Below, one piece after another: positions 16,839-26,188 of a DNA stretch of 47,309 bases. Below the pieces are notes generated by a model that saw only the letters and a list, made by a program, of their open reading frames with translations, searched no databases and had not been told where the DNA came from. The DNA is from an uncultured Bacteroidota bacterium. Its GTDB lineage: Bacteria > Bacteroidota > Bacteroidia > Bacteroidales > WCHB1-69. The stretch's first letter is position 1. The number at the start of each line of letters is the position of its first letter. The stretch lies in assembly GCA_902786595.1 (NCBI GenBank), contig CADADB010000019.1, positions 1 to 47,309 on the forward strand. The letters are read 5' to 3'. The translations under genes were made by a program, and so were the position numbers.

Positions 16839-19244
16839 ATGAATGGAATGACTACAAAACGGTCAAGTGCGATAAGACTACTTTTTGTGCTAATTTATTC
16901 CCTGGTGGCGATCATCCCTGCATCGTCACAAATTGACACCGAGTTCTGGTGTTCTGTGCCGCACGTCGTTGCCGACTCGTGCCAAATTAACGTCTGGCTC
17001 AACACGGCCCGCATGGGCACGACTGACATCCCCGAAATCCGGTTCCCGGCGATGAACAACCAGTTGTTCTTCACCACCGACCCGTGGATGTTCCAATATA
17101 CCGACGGACATACCCATATCGGCTACGGTATCTCCTGCGATGACAGTGTCGGCATGTTTCCCGAGGACATCTCCTATTATCCAAACACCATCACCCCGTT
17201 CGATTCCATCTCCAACAACGGTTTCTTCACGCACACGGACCATGTCATACAGGCCCATTTAGCGGTGACCGCACGCAACAGCGAGACCACATCCCTGAAA
17301 GGACAGAAAGCTCTGGGCAAACGCTTCCTTATACCGTGGCAATGTCTGTTTCCCAACTCGCCGGATTTCCCCGAGGCCCGCAACAGTGCGCAGGTGATTG
17401 CCACGGAAGACGGGACCACGGCAACCATCATCCCCTCGGTTGATTTATATGGCGGACATCCTGCGGGCGTGCCGTTCAACGTGCAGCTTAACCGTGGACA
17501 GGTCTATTGTTTCGCTGCCGCCTCCCAGTCAGCGGAAGGGCATCTCGGCGGAAGCGAAATCCACAGCGACAAACCCGTGGTCGTGGAGGTCGCCGACAAT
17601 GCCGTCACTCCCGACGGCACACAAACCGACATGTTGTTAGAGCAGCTTCTGCCGGAAGAATACGCCGACCGCGAATACATCGTGATTCCCGCGCCGGCAG
17701 CTGCCTTGTTTGCCACCACCGCCCCTTTGGAAGAATATGCTTTCATTTACGCCATTGAGAACAACACCGAAATCGAGATTCTGCACGGGAACCAGACGCA
17801 AACCGTATCTTTGAACCGTGGCGACTGCCACACGTTTGTGTTCCCCAACCGTACGCCCGCCCACATTCGCTCCGACAAGCCCTTTTTTGTCTTCCAAGTC
17901 AGCGGGTTTGGCGGCAACCTGTGCGGCTCGCTGCTTTCACCTTGGCAATGCCGTGGCATTGACGATTTGGAATACAAAGTCATGCACAAAGCATACGGGG
18001 ACAACACCCCGCTCAGAAAACATTTGATATTCACCTTTATCTGTGAGGATAATGCCCGTAACGGTTTTACGACCCACCTCTACCACATCGACAACTGGGA
18101 GAGACCTCGGTGCATCACTTTCACGCTGGATCCTTCCAGCTGGTCCATGATTCCAGGGACAAATCTATGGTATTGTGTCAAGGATATCACGAGTAACAGC
18201 GTTTACAATGACATCTGGAAATGCATCCATGTCACCAATGACGACGGACCGTTCCAAGCCACTGTCATGGAATACGACATGCCCACCTTATACACTGTAA
18301 AAGGAACATCCGCCGTGCACTATGCGGACTTCGACATCGCTTGCAAGCTTCATTTCGACACCATCGCCATGCAAAGCGAATATTGCGAGGGCGAGGATAT
18401 CCTGTTTGCATTCGACACCGCCAAAATCACGGGTCTGCAACTTTTCGCCCCCGACCACACCCCAATAACTGGCTTTTTATTGAACAATGTAACCATTAGC
18501 CAGTCGGGTTATTATTATGCCATGGGCTATGATGCCAGCGGCTGTCGTGCGGAGCCATTCACCGACTCCATCTTCATCAACATCACACCGTCCGTCACTG
18601 TCCACATTGAAGATTCCGTATGTGTCGGGCAATCCTACAATGGATTCGGATTCCACTACTCTGCTGATCTGTTAACAGAATCCGGCGTCCTGATTGACAG
18701 CTTGACCATTACATCCTCCGAAGGGTGCGACAGCATCCTCATCCTGCACCTGAACGTGCAGCAGACCTCTGTGGAGATTGTCTCTTCCGACGGTGACTTC
18801 TGTGATAAGGGCGAGTTGGCGCTGACCGCCGTTTCCCCTGCCGACGACTATTTATGGAATACGGGAGAGACCACCCCTGTCATCATCGCCAACCAAACCG
18901 GTCGTTATAGCGTAACGGTTACCGATGGGGATTGCGAAGCATCCGCATACGTGGACATGCCTGCCTGCGACTTCCAGTTGCTTCTACCCAATGCCATCAC
19001 GCCTTACAACGCAGACGGGCTGAATGATTACTTCAGTATTCCCGAATCCATTCAACGAAATATAATGATCTTCAGCATAGAAATATACAACCGCGGGGGA
19101 ACGCTCGTTTTCAAGTCTGACCGTCCGGATTTCCGCTGGTACGGCGAAGCCGTTTGCATCCCCGGCGTTTATATCTATTTCATCCATTTGAAAACCAAAG
19201 ACTACCGTATTCTCGACTTAAAAGGTCAAATCACGGTGTTGTAG
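16839..19244 (+). CDS. IgGFc-binding-like surface protein with gliding-type T9SS C-terminal domain
   Basis: An 801-residue exported protein (signal peptide ending IPASSQ). Residues about 25-430 resemble the IgGFc-binding N-terminal domain: GKRFLIPWQ, NSAQVIATEDGTTATIIPS, LNRGQVYCFAA, GGSEIHSDKPVVVEV and EEYADREYIVIP. Cysteine-containing beta modules follow (about 500-715; GCDSILILHLNV, a PKD/Ig-like WNTGETTPVI ... TGRYSVTVTDGDC). The C terminus is the gliding motility-associated (type B) sorting domain, with LPNAITPYNADGLNDYFSIP, IEIYNRGGTLVFKS and PGVYIYFIHLK. It is probably a secreted adhesin-like protein of unknown ligand. It stands alone with a candidate ECF promoter and a hairpin behind it. 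Confidence 0.85.
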   Translation: MNGMTTKRSSAIRLLFVLIYSLVAIIPASSQIDTEFWCSVPHVVADSCQINVWLNTARMGTTDIPEIRFPAMNNQLFFTTDPWMFQYTDGHTHIGYGISCDDSVGMFPEDISYYPNTITPFDSISNNGFFTHTDHVIQAHLAVTARNSETTSLKGQKALGKRFLIPWQCLFPNSPDFPEARNSAQVIATEDGTTATIIPSVDLYGGHPAGVPFNVQLNRGQVYCFAAASQSAEGHLGGSEIHSDKPVVVEVADNAVTPDGTQTDMLLEQLLPEEYADREYIVIPAPAAALFATTAPLEEYAFIYAIENNTEIEILHGNQTQTVSLNRGDCHTFVFPNRTPAHIRSDKPFFVFQVSGFGGNLCGSLLSPWQCRGIDDLEYKVMHKAYGDNTPLRKHLIFTFICEDNARNGFTTHLYHIDNWERPRCITFTLDPSSWSMIPGTNLWYCVKDITSNSVYNDIWKCIHVTNDDGPFQATVMEYDMPTLYTVKGTSAVHYADFDIACKLHFDTIAMQSEYCEGEDILFAFDTAKITGLQLFAPDHTPITGFLLNNVTISQSGYYYAMGYDASGCRAEPFTDSIFINITPSVTVHIEDSVCVGQSYNGFGFHYSADLLTESGVLIDSLTITSSEGCDSILILHLNVQQTSVEIVSSDGDFCDKGELALTAVSPADDYLWNTGETTPVIIANQTGRYSVTVTDGDCEASAYVDMPACDFQLLLPNAITPYNADGLNDYFSIPESIQRNIMIFSIEIYNRGGTLVFKSDRPDFRWYGEAVCIPGVYIYFIHLKTKDYRILDLKGQITVL

Positions 19245-19249
19245 AACGT

Positions 19250-19259
19250 GTAGAGACGC
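19250..19259 (+). repeat. REP-like half site GTAGAGACGC
   Basis: GTAGAGACGC right after the stop of the surface protein gene. It looks like half of the palindromic GTAGAGACGC-type intergenic repeats; a complete relative (ending CTCTAC) is at 25212-25233. Only one half is present here. Confidence 0.35.
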
Positions 19260-19260
19260 A

Positions 19261-19298
19261 AAAAAGCAGATCGTCCCATCCGGATCGACCTGCTTAAT
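19261..19298. terminator. Imperfect terminator hairpin
   Basis: AAGCAG-A-TCG (19264-19273) pairs with CGA-C-CTGCTT (19286-19295) with one mismatch; A-rich before and T-rich after, so it can serve both converging genes. Confidence 0.5.
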
Positions 19299-19320
19299 TC
19301 TTAATTCTTAATTCTTAATT
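19293..19320 (+). repeat. 7-bp array CTTAATT (4 perfect copies)
   Basis: Four perfect units between the converging genes, ending 5 bp from the nhaD stop. Reverse complement family GAATTAA-like at 26154-26174. Confidence 0.95.
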
Positions 19321-19325
19321 GAAAA

Positions 19326-20702
19326 TCACCCTGCGACCGCCGTAGCCAAATTGTGGAACACAAGGTTGTTCATCAACACGTATGAGCCCGCGCCGGCGAG
19401 ATAACCTAACAATGCATACGGGGTGATATGTTTCAGATACCAGATGAAATCGATCTTCTCCATGCCCATGACAGCCACACCTGCGGCGGAACCGATGATG
19501 AGGATGCTGCCACCCGTTCCGGCACAGTAAGCCAGGAAAATCCAGAACATGTGGTCCATCGGGAAGCTGTACATGCCCATGGCACCGGCCACCAACGGCA
19601 CATTGTCGATGATGGACGACAACACACCAATCACAGTATCAATCAAATAGTAGTTGCCGTTGAAGAGCGTGTCGAGACTGCCGGCGAGCAATGAGAGATG
19701 CCCCGCGCTCTGCAGACCGGAAACGGCTAACAAAATGCCGAGGAAGAAGAGTATGCTGGGCAAGTCGATGCGAGTGAGCACCCCTGATATCGTGAACTTG
19801 CGGTACTCTTCTTGATTCGTCTTATGCAGGATTTCGGTGGTAATCCAGAGGATGGAAAGGCCGAGCATGATGCCCATATAGGGTTTCAGATGGGTCAGAA
19901 TCTTGAAAATCGGGACGAACACCAGCGCGGCAATACCCATGAAGAAGATGAGGTTGCGCTGCCACGTGGGAACGCCTGCGCTCTTGGTATCTTTCGGGCG
20001 TTTCGAGGCATCGATTTCGCCTTTCTCCACAAAGGAGACCACGATAAGCGGGATGATCATGGAAATCAAGCTCGGAATGAAGCATTCGAGGATGACACTG
20101 CCGGTGGAGACCTTGCCCGCGATCCAGAGCATGATGGTGGTCACGTCGCCGATAGGGCTCCATGCACCGCCCGCATTGGCCGCCAGAATCACCATGCCGC
20201 CGAAGAACCAACGGTCGTGCTGTTCAGGCAACAGTTTCCGCAACAACGCCACCATCACGATAGCGGTGGTCAGGTTGTCGAGAATGGCAGAGAAAAAGAA
20301 CGTGATGAAGCTCAGAATCCAAAGTAGCTTCACCTTGTTGGTTGTCTTGATGTTGTCGGTGATGATGTTGAAACCGCCGTAGGTGTCGATGAGTTCCACC
20401 ACCGTCATGGCGCCCATCAGGTAGAAGAGGATCTCGGCGATGTCGCCCAGATGATGGATAAGCTCGTGAGTGGTGATGAAATCGACAAACGGATGCACGG
20501 AATCAGGATGCGCATCCTTGAATGCCTCGTATCCAGCCCCGAAGTCAGCAAACTCAAAGATTTCCGGCCCCGACAGGATGAAACAGGTCCAAATCAATAC
20601 GCCGATCAAAAGCGCAAATGCCGTTTTGTTGATTTTCAACGGATGTTCAAGGGCTATGCACAAGTAGCCGATGACAAAAATGACAATCATCAAGTAAAAC
20701 AT
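19326..20702 (-). CDS. nhaD: Na+/H+ antiporter, NhaD type
   Basis: A 458-residue inner membrane protein with about 12 hydrophobic segments. It exchanges sodium for protons and helps pH and salt balance. Family features are ALEHPLKINKTAFALLIG near the N terminus, HHLGDIAEILFYLMGAMTVVE, ILDNLTTAIVM, ANAGGAWSPIGDVTT and a second half with SIIDNVPLVAGAMGM and GTGGSILIIGSAAGV. These are the paired Asp-Asn/Thr helix-break motifs of the ion transporter superfamily. It is the second gene after the small barrel gene (22-bp gap) and shares its promoter. Confidence 0.93.
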   Translation of the reverse strand: MFYLMIVIFVIGYLCIALEHPLKINKTAFALLIGVLIWTCFILSGPEIFEFADFGAGYEAFKDAHPDSVHPFVDFITTHELIHHLGDIAEILFYLMGAMTVVELIDTYGGFNIITDNIKTTNKVKLLWILSFITFFFSAILDNLTTAIVMVALLRKLLPEQHDRWFFGGMVILAANAGGAWSPIGDVTTIMLWIAGKVSTGSVILECFIPSLISMIIPLIVVSFVEKGEIDASKRPKDTKSAGVPTWQRNLIFFMGIAALVFVPIFKILTHLKPYMGIMLGLSILWITTEILHKTNQEEYRKFTISGVLTRIDLPSILFFLGILLAVSGLQSAGHLSLLAGSLDTLFNGNYYLIDTVIGVLSSIIDNVPLVAGAMGMYSFPMDHMFWIFLAYCAGTGGSILIIGSAAGVAVMGMEKIDFIWYLKHITPYALLGYLAGAGSYVLMNNLVFHNLATAVAG

Positions 20703-20724
20703 AACGAAACGATTTTATTAATGA

Positions 20725-21441
20725 CTAAAAAAGACTCAGGGAAATACCCACGGACATAGGGTAGATTTTCGGCCCCTTGGACTCGATGAAGAGCGGGGTC
20801 GGCTGGAAGCAGTAATAAACGTTAACGAATTTCCAACCTATGCGTGCATAAACATCCACGTGATATTTCATCCTGTTCATCATCAGGAGATTCTTGTACC
20901 TTGCCGTGTCTGCCGGAACAGCGGGGTCGTCGCCCTTGTATTTCTGGGACACCTCAGCCACCCAACCCACGCGGGCGCCCACGGAAAACTTGAAGCCATT
21001 GGGATGACGATATCTGAACTCCAACGGAACATTAACATTGAAGTAATTCATCTTCAGGACTTTGTAACTAACCCCTTCTGGAAGAAGATAGTATTTCATC
21101 AAATCCGACTCTTTATCATAGCGCAATAAAGCATTGCTATATTGGGTGTAATAGCTCACGCCGACACCCAATCCGACCGCAATGGGTTTGTTCTTGATCT
21201 TGAAATCCCAAATGGCGGACACATTGAAACCAGGGTCGAACTTCATGTGGGAGACCTGTGTCGGCATGTTCATCCAGAATGTATGATAGATGTCCATAAT
21301 CAAGCGGTCACGGAACACCACCGGACGTTCATCTGAGGTCGTGTCTTTCGGGGTTGTATAAGGGGTTTCGGGCGATTGCGCACTCAACATCTGCAAGGCG
21401 CAGACTCCCAACAATACTATGGTTAAAAACTGTCTTTTCAT
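20725..21441 (-). CDS. Small outer membrane beta-barrel protein (porin-like)
   Basis: A 238-residue exported protein (signal peptide ending QMLSAQ) with alternating strands typical of OmpA/porin-type barrels (NKPIAVGLGVGVSYYTQYSN, PLEFRYRHPNGFKFSVGARVGW). It has the terminal strand YPMSVGISLSLF ending in phenylalanine. The start MKRQFL at 21441 was chosen because the longer frame overlaps the -7 box. The function is unknown. It precedes nhaD on the same strand with a 22-bp gap. Confidence 0.75.
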   Translation of the reverse strand: MKRQFLTIVLLGVCALQMLSAQSPETPYTTPKDTTSDERPVVFRDRLIMDIYHTFWMNMPTQVSHMKFDPGFNVSAIWDFKIKNKPIAVGLGVGVSYYTQYSNALLRYDKESDLMKYYLLPEGVSYKVLKMNYFNVNVPLEFRYRHPNGFKFSVGARVGWVAEVSQKYKGDDPAVPADTARYKNLLMMNRMKYHVDVYARIGWKFVNVYYCFQPTPLFIESKGPKIYPMSVGISLSLF

Positions 21442-21460
21442 CGCTGTTAAAATCAAACGG

Positions 21461-21468
21461 CAAAGATA
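21461..21468 (-). promoter_or_regulatory. -7 box TATCTTTG for the barrel-nhaD operon
   Basis: Reads CAAAGATA on the plus strand, 20 bp before the start at 21441. Confidence 0.7.
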
Positions 21469-21479
21469 CAATTTTTTTA

Positions 21480-21503
21480 ACTATGACTATGACTATAACA
21501 ATG
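21480..21503 (+). repeat. Hexamer array ACTATG (4 units)
   Basis: ACTATG x2, ACTATA, ACAATG between the divergent barrel and trxB genes. The same family follows the array at 43387. Confidence 0.8.
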
Positions 21504-21505
21504 AC

Positions 21506-21535
21506 TTTGATAATCGGAAAAATTTCCTATTTTCG
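21506..21535 (+). promoter_or_regulatory. Promoter of trxB
   Basis: TTTG at 21506-21509, 18 bp, variant -7 box TATTTTCG at 21528-21535. Confidence 0.6.
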
Positions 21536-21589
21536 CATCGGATATTATTTCCGTCCAAACAAGTATAAACATTTATAATTCAGAAAGAT

Positions 21590-22531
21590 ATGGCAAGAGA
21601 AGTAAAATGTCTCATCATCGGTTCCGGTCCCGCAGGTTACATGGCCGGCGTATATACGGCACGTGCCGACCTGAAACCCCTTCTCATCGAGGGCATGCAG
21701 CAGGGCGGTCAGCTGACCATCACCAACGAAGTGGAGAATTTCCCGGGATTCCCGGGTGGCGCGGGCGGTCCGGTCATCATGGACAAGCTGCGCGAGCAGG
21801 CGCTGAAACTGGGTGTGGAGATGCAGCCCAAGAGCGTCGCGAAGGTCGATTTCAGCAGCCGTCCGTTCCACTGCCAACTGGATGATGGCGAGGAGATTAT
21901 CGCCGAGACGGTCATCGTGGCCACGGGTGCGAGCGCACGTTGGCTGCATCTGCCCGGCGAGGACGAGTTCCGCGGCTTCGGGGTCTCCACCTGCGCCACC
22001 TGCGACGGCAACTTCTTCCGCAACAAGACCACCGTGGTCATCGGCGGCGGCGACACCGCGTTGGAGGACGCCCTCTACCTGTCGCAGCTCTGCACGAAAG
22101 TCTATATCGTGCACCGCCGCGACCAGTTCCGGGGCACCGCCGCGCTGCAGAAGAACGTGCTGGCGACTCCGAACATCGAGGTCGTGTGGAGCCACGTGCC
22201 CGTGGAGATCACCGGCGAGCAGAAAGGGTTCATCAAGAAGGTGACGGGTCTGAAGGTGAAGCACGCGCAGACCGGCGAGGAGCGCACCTTGGAAGTCGAT
22301 GGCGTGTTCGAGGCCATCGGCGTGGTGCCGACCACCGAACTCTTTGTGGGACAACTGGATATGAACGAACAGGGCTACATCGTCACGAAGCCCGACAGCA
22401 CGAGGACCAACGTCGAGGGCGTGTTTGCCGCCGGCGACGTGCAGGACCCCGTCTTCCGCCAGGCCGTCATCGCCGCCGGCACCGGCAGCATGGCGGGCAT
22501 CGAGGCGTCGCGGTTCCTGATGGAGAATTAG
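21590..22531 (+). CDS. trxB: Thioredoxin-disulfide reductase
   Basis: A 313-residue cytoplasmic flavoenzyme that reduces thioredoxin with NADPH. It has the N-terminal FAD motif IIGSGPAGYMAGVYTARADL and GGQLTITNEVENFPGFP. The redox-active pair is C135-A-T-C138 in TCATCDG, and the NADPH motif is VVIGGGDTALEDALYLS with HRRDQFRG. The C-terminal FAD part is GVFAAGDVQDPVFRQAVIAAGTGSMAGIEA, cited here as its two halves GVFAAGD and GTGSMAG. Length and motifs are those of low-molecular-weight TrxR. It is monocistronic by spacing and supplies electrons that could feed the TlpA-type proteins elsewhere in the window indirectly. Confidence 0.96.
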   Translation: MAREVKCLIIGSGPAGYMAGVYTARADLKPLLIEGMQQGGQLTITNEVENFPGFPGGAGGPVIMDKLREQALKLGVEMQPKSVAKVDFSSRPFHCQLDDGEEIIAETVIVATGASARWLHLPGEDEFRGFGVSTCATCDGNFFRNKTTVVIGGGDTALEDALYLSQLCTKVYIVHRRDQFRGTAALQKNVLATPNIEVVWSHVPVEITGEQKGFIKKVTGLKVKHAQTGEERTLEVDGVFEAIGVVPTTELFVGQLDMNEQGYIVTKPDSTRTNVEGVFAAGDVQDPVFRQAVIAAGTGSMAGIEASRFLMEN

Positions 22532-22556
22532 GGAACCAACGGCGTCTCGCAGTTGA

Positions 22557-22623
22557 AATGCTGAATTATGAATGCTGAATATTTGGGACTTATACGGAAC
22601 AACATTCATCATTCATCATTCAT
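22557..22623 (+). repeat. Two short 7-bp arrays (AATGCTG x3; CATTCAT x3)
   Basis: AATGCTG, AATTATG, AATGCTG at 22557-22577 and three perfect CATTCAT units at 22603-22623, after trxB. The family also occurs at 24253 and 42782. Confidence 0.85.
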
Positions 22624-22644
22624 ATCGGCAATCCCGAAAAATCG

Positions 22645-22652
22645 TATCTTTG
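22645..22652 (+). promoter_or_regulatory. -7 box TATCTTTG of sufB
   Basis: TATCTTTG followed by CCGCC. It lies 144 bp before the sufB ATG, so the transcript should have a long leader that contains two repeat arrays. Confidence 0.75.
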
Positions 22653-22668
22653 CCGCCCGAAATCAGGG

Positions 22669-22727
22669 GACGTAAGACGTAAGACGTTAGACGTTAGACG
22701 TTAGACGTTAGACGTTAGACGTTAGAC
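22669..22727 (+). repeat. 7-bp array GACGTTA (8.4 copies) in the sufB leader
   Basis: GACGTAA x2, GACGTTA x6, GAC. Reverse-complement relatives are at 34709-34736. Confidence 0.97.
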
Positions 22728-22763
22728 AAAAGATGTGGGATTTCTGACGCGACCACAAAACCT

Positions 22764-22791
22764 GATCACTATTCACTGATCACTGATCACA
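22764..22791 (+). repeat. 7-bp array GATCACT (4 units)
   Basis: GATCACT, ATTCACT, GATCACT, GATCACA, ending 5 bp before the sufB ATG; it fills the place where a ribosome binding site would be. Confidence 0.85.
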
Positions 22792-22796
22792 AAAAA

Positions 22797-24252
<1,456 letters not shown>

Positions 24253-24254
<2 letters not shown>

Positions 24255-24280
24255 TGTAGAATGTAGAATGCAGAATGATG
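24253..24280 (+). repeat. 7-bp array AATGTAG/AATGATG bridging sufB stop and the next start
   Basis: AATGTAG x2, AATGCAG, AATGATG. The first unit overlaps the sufB stop (24252-24254) and the last holds the ATG at 24275 of the next gene. Confidence 0.9.
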
Positions 24281-25180
24281 AATATATTCAGGCAGATCGT
24301 ACTATTTGTAGGTATTCTCTTAATGGGCTGCGCGTTGCAGGCGCAGAATGTCGAGTTTATCGCGGATTGGCATCCGGGGGATGTCTTCAAATACAATGTC
24401 TCCAAAATCGTGCAGAAAGACAACGCCATCGACACCCTGAATTACACGATGGTGATGACCGTGGTGGATTCCACCGAGGAAAAATACCACATCAAGATGG
24501 TCTATGACGGTCTGTACAACAACCCCATTCTCGACACCCTGTTGGGCGGCAAACTCAACCAAAAGGACTATGAAATGTTGCAGACCGTTTACTATTCAAC
24601 GACCGATGTGGGTGAAGTGATTGGCATCGACAATGCAGACACATTGATTTCGTACATTCTCAAATTCTCGGATGCGTTGATGTCATCCGTGGGAGACGAG
24701 GATGGCAAAGTTATGAGTTTTCTAAAAAACTTATACACAAAAGATTACATCTTGTCTGGGGTTTACAAGGAAATCCCAATGCTTCATACTGCATTAGGCT
24801 ATGCTTGGCCGTTGAATAAGCCTGTAAAAGGAAAAACCAAAGTGGACAATAACTTATCGGGGGGATATATTGATGCGATGACTTACCAGACAATTGAGGA
24901 ATATGACCCTGAGAGCCAATTTTGCCGATTGAGGATCCATACCGAATTTAACAAAAAACAGCTCAAGAAACTCGTAGCTCAGTTGATGTCATCCGTAGGA
25001 ACAAGCACAAAGGAGTTGAAAGATTTCCGAATGTCCATAGTGGACGAAGGCGTTTACGAATACATCGCCTATCCAGGCATTCCTTTGCGCATTGACAACT
25101 CCAGAGGGAGATTAGTCACCTCAAAAACAGAGACATCCGGCAAAATAGAACGATACATTATCACCTTAAATCAACCTTGA
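24275..25180 (+). CDS. Exported protein of unknown function
   Basis: A 301-residue protein not recognised as a family. It has a signal sequence (MMNIFRQIVLFVGILLMGC, then ALQAQ); either lipid attachment at the Cys or cleavage after AQ is possible. The mature part is beta-rich (DVFKYNVSKIVQ, NYTMVMTVVDSTEEKYHIKM, GKIERYIITLNQP), loosely like periplasmic DUF3108-type barrels. The start codon lies in a 7-bp array shared with the sufB stop. It is 20 bp after sufB and may be co-transcribed, but nothing in its sequence suggests a role in Fe-S assembly. Confidence 0.65.
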   Translation: MMNIFRQIVLFVGILLMGCALQAQNVEFIADWHPGDVFKYNVSKIVQKDNAIDTLNYTMVMTVVDSTEEKYHIKMVYDGLYNNPILDTLLGGKLNQKDYEMLQTVYYSTTDVGEVIGIDNADTLISYILKFSDALMSSVGDEDGKVMSFLKNLYTKDYILSGVYKEIPMLHTALGYAWPLNKPVKGKTKVDNNLSGGYIDAMTYQTIEEYDPESQFCRLRIHTEFNKKQLKKLVAQLMSSVGTSTKELKDFRMSIVDEGVYEYIAYPGIPLRIDNSRGRLVTSKTETSGKIERYIITLNQP

Positions 25181-25189
25181 ACCCGACAA

Positions 25190-25233
25190 GGCGTATGCGA
25201 TATGTTTCTACGGCGTATGCGATACGCCTCTAC
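25190..25233 (+). repeat. REP-like tandem pair with hairpin GGCGTAT-GCG-ATACGCC
   Basis: Two adjacent 22-bp copies. The second (25212-25233) begins with a perfect 7-bp hairpin GGCGTAT-GCG-ATACGCC and ends TCTAC. The first (25190-25211) has the same start but a decayed right arm (ATATGTT) and also ends TCTAC. The layout resembles palindromic REP-type intergenic repeats. Confidence 0.75.
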
Positions 25234-25240
25234 ATTGAAT

Positions 25241-25261
25241 CCTGAAACCTGAAACTTGAAA
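25241..25261 (+). repeat. 7-bp array CCTGAAA (3 units)
   Basis: CCTGAAA x2, CTTGAAA, ending 12 bp before the start of the riboflavin kinase fusion. Confidence 0.85.
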
Positions 25262-25273
25262 CTAAAAACCACC

Positions 25274-26167
25274 ATGTACATAACCGACTACATCACCGGA
25301 ACTGTCATCCAAGGACTCGGAAACGGGCACAAGTTCGGATTCCCTACTGCCAACGTGCAGCCCGACACGCCCGTCACGCTGGAGAAGGGAGCTTACGCCA
25401 CATGGGTGAAATACGACGGGAAACGCCACAAGGGGATGCTCTATGTGGGCACGCGCCCGACGCTGGACCTTCACGAACTTACCTACGAAATCCACGTCAT
25501 CGACGCCAACCCCAGACTTTACAGCAAAAAAATCGCGTTCAAGCCGGTTTACAAGATAGCGGAGGAGAAAAAATTCAGGAACCAGCGAGAGCTCGTCAAT
25601 GCCCTTGTCAAATATAAGCAATCCGCCAAAGTCCTCCTCACCCCCAGTTGGACCCAGCATCTCAACCCGAAACTTGATCACATCGATGACATCATGAAAA
25701 TCATCGGGCAGGCGAAGCGCAGGATGAAGGAACGCGGCCTCGACCAGTGGCAGGACGGCTATCCAAACGAAGAGGCCATACGCAACGACAAGCGGAAACA
25801 CCAAGGGCATTATTTCCGCAAACGTATGGAACCCGCCGCCTACGCCGCCATCGTGTTTGACAAAGACCCCTATTACGAAAAAATTGACGGGAAATGGCTC
25901 AGCGACGGCGAGCCCTACGTTGTCGTGCACCGTCTCGCCGTTGCCGACGAGTTTCTCGGTCTCGACCTCGCCAAGCACATTCTCAAGTTCGCGGAACGGA
26001 AGGCACGAGCCAAGGGCGTGCAATGGTTCCGCATCGACACCCACCACGACAACCTCCCGATGCGCAACCTCATCCGAGACTTCGGGTTCACTTTCTGCGG
26101 GGTCGTGCAGGTGCGAGACGGGAAGAGGATGGCGTATGAGAAGAGGGTGGAAACAATTAAGAATTAA
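25274..26167 (+). CDS. Riboflavin kinase domain fused to a GNAT acetyltransferase
   Basis: A 297-residue cytoplasmic protein with two domains. Residues about 1-125 match the riboflavin kinase half of RibF: GTVIQGLGNGHKFGFPTANV with the PTAN motif at 24-27, KGAYATWVKYDGK, GMLYVGTRPT, the catalytic-type Glu in TYEIHVID and KKFRNQRELVNAL. The FAD synthetase half of RibF is missing. Residues about 140-297 form a GNAT domain: MKIIGQAKRRMKERGLDQWQ, VVHRLAVADEFLGLDLAKHI and HHDNLPMRNLIRDFGFTFCG. It may make FMN and acetylate a small molecule or protein; the link between the two reactions is unknown. Its last residues and stop (IKN, TAA) lie in a 7-bp array. Confidence 0.85.
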   Translation: MYITDYITGTVIQGLGNGHKFGFPTANVQPDTPVTLEKGAYATWVKYDGKRHKGMLYVGTRPTLDLHELTYEIHVIDANPRLYSKKIAFKPVYKIAEEKKFRNQRELVNALVKYKQSAKVLLTPSWTQHLNPKLDHIDDIMKIIGQAKRRMKERGLDQWQDGYPNEEAIRNDKRKHQGHYFRKRMEPAAYAAIVFDKDPYYEKIDGKWLSDGEPYVVVHRLAVADEFLGLDLAKHILKFAERKARAKGVQWFRIDTHHDNLPMRNLIRDFGFTFCGVVQVRDGKRMAYEKRVETIKN

Positions 26168-26174
26168 GAATTAA
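26154..26174 (+). repeat. 7-bp array GAATTAA (3 units) containing a stop codon
   Basis: CAATTAA, GAATTAA, GAATTAA. The TAA at 26165-26167 is the stop of the riboflavin kinase fusion gene. Confidence 0.9.
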
Positions 26175-26188
26175 AAAATAAGGATGCG

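Noticed and set aside
21545-22612. A 355-codon minus-strand frame opposite trxB and a 430-codon frame opposite sufB (22773-24065)
   Set aside because: Both are GC-rich shadows of complete conserved genes; low-complexity His/Arg/Ala translations.
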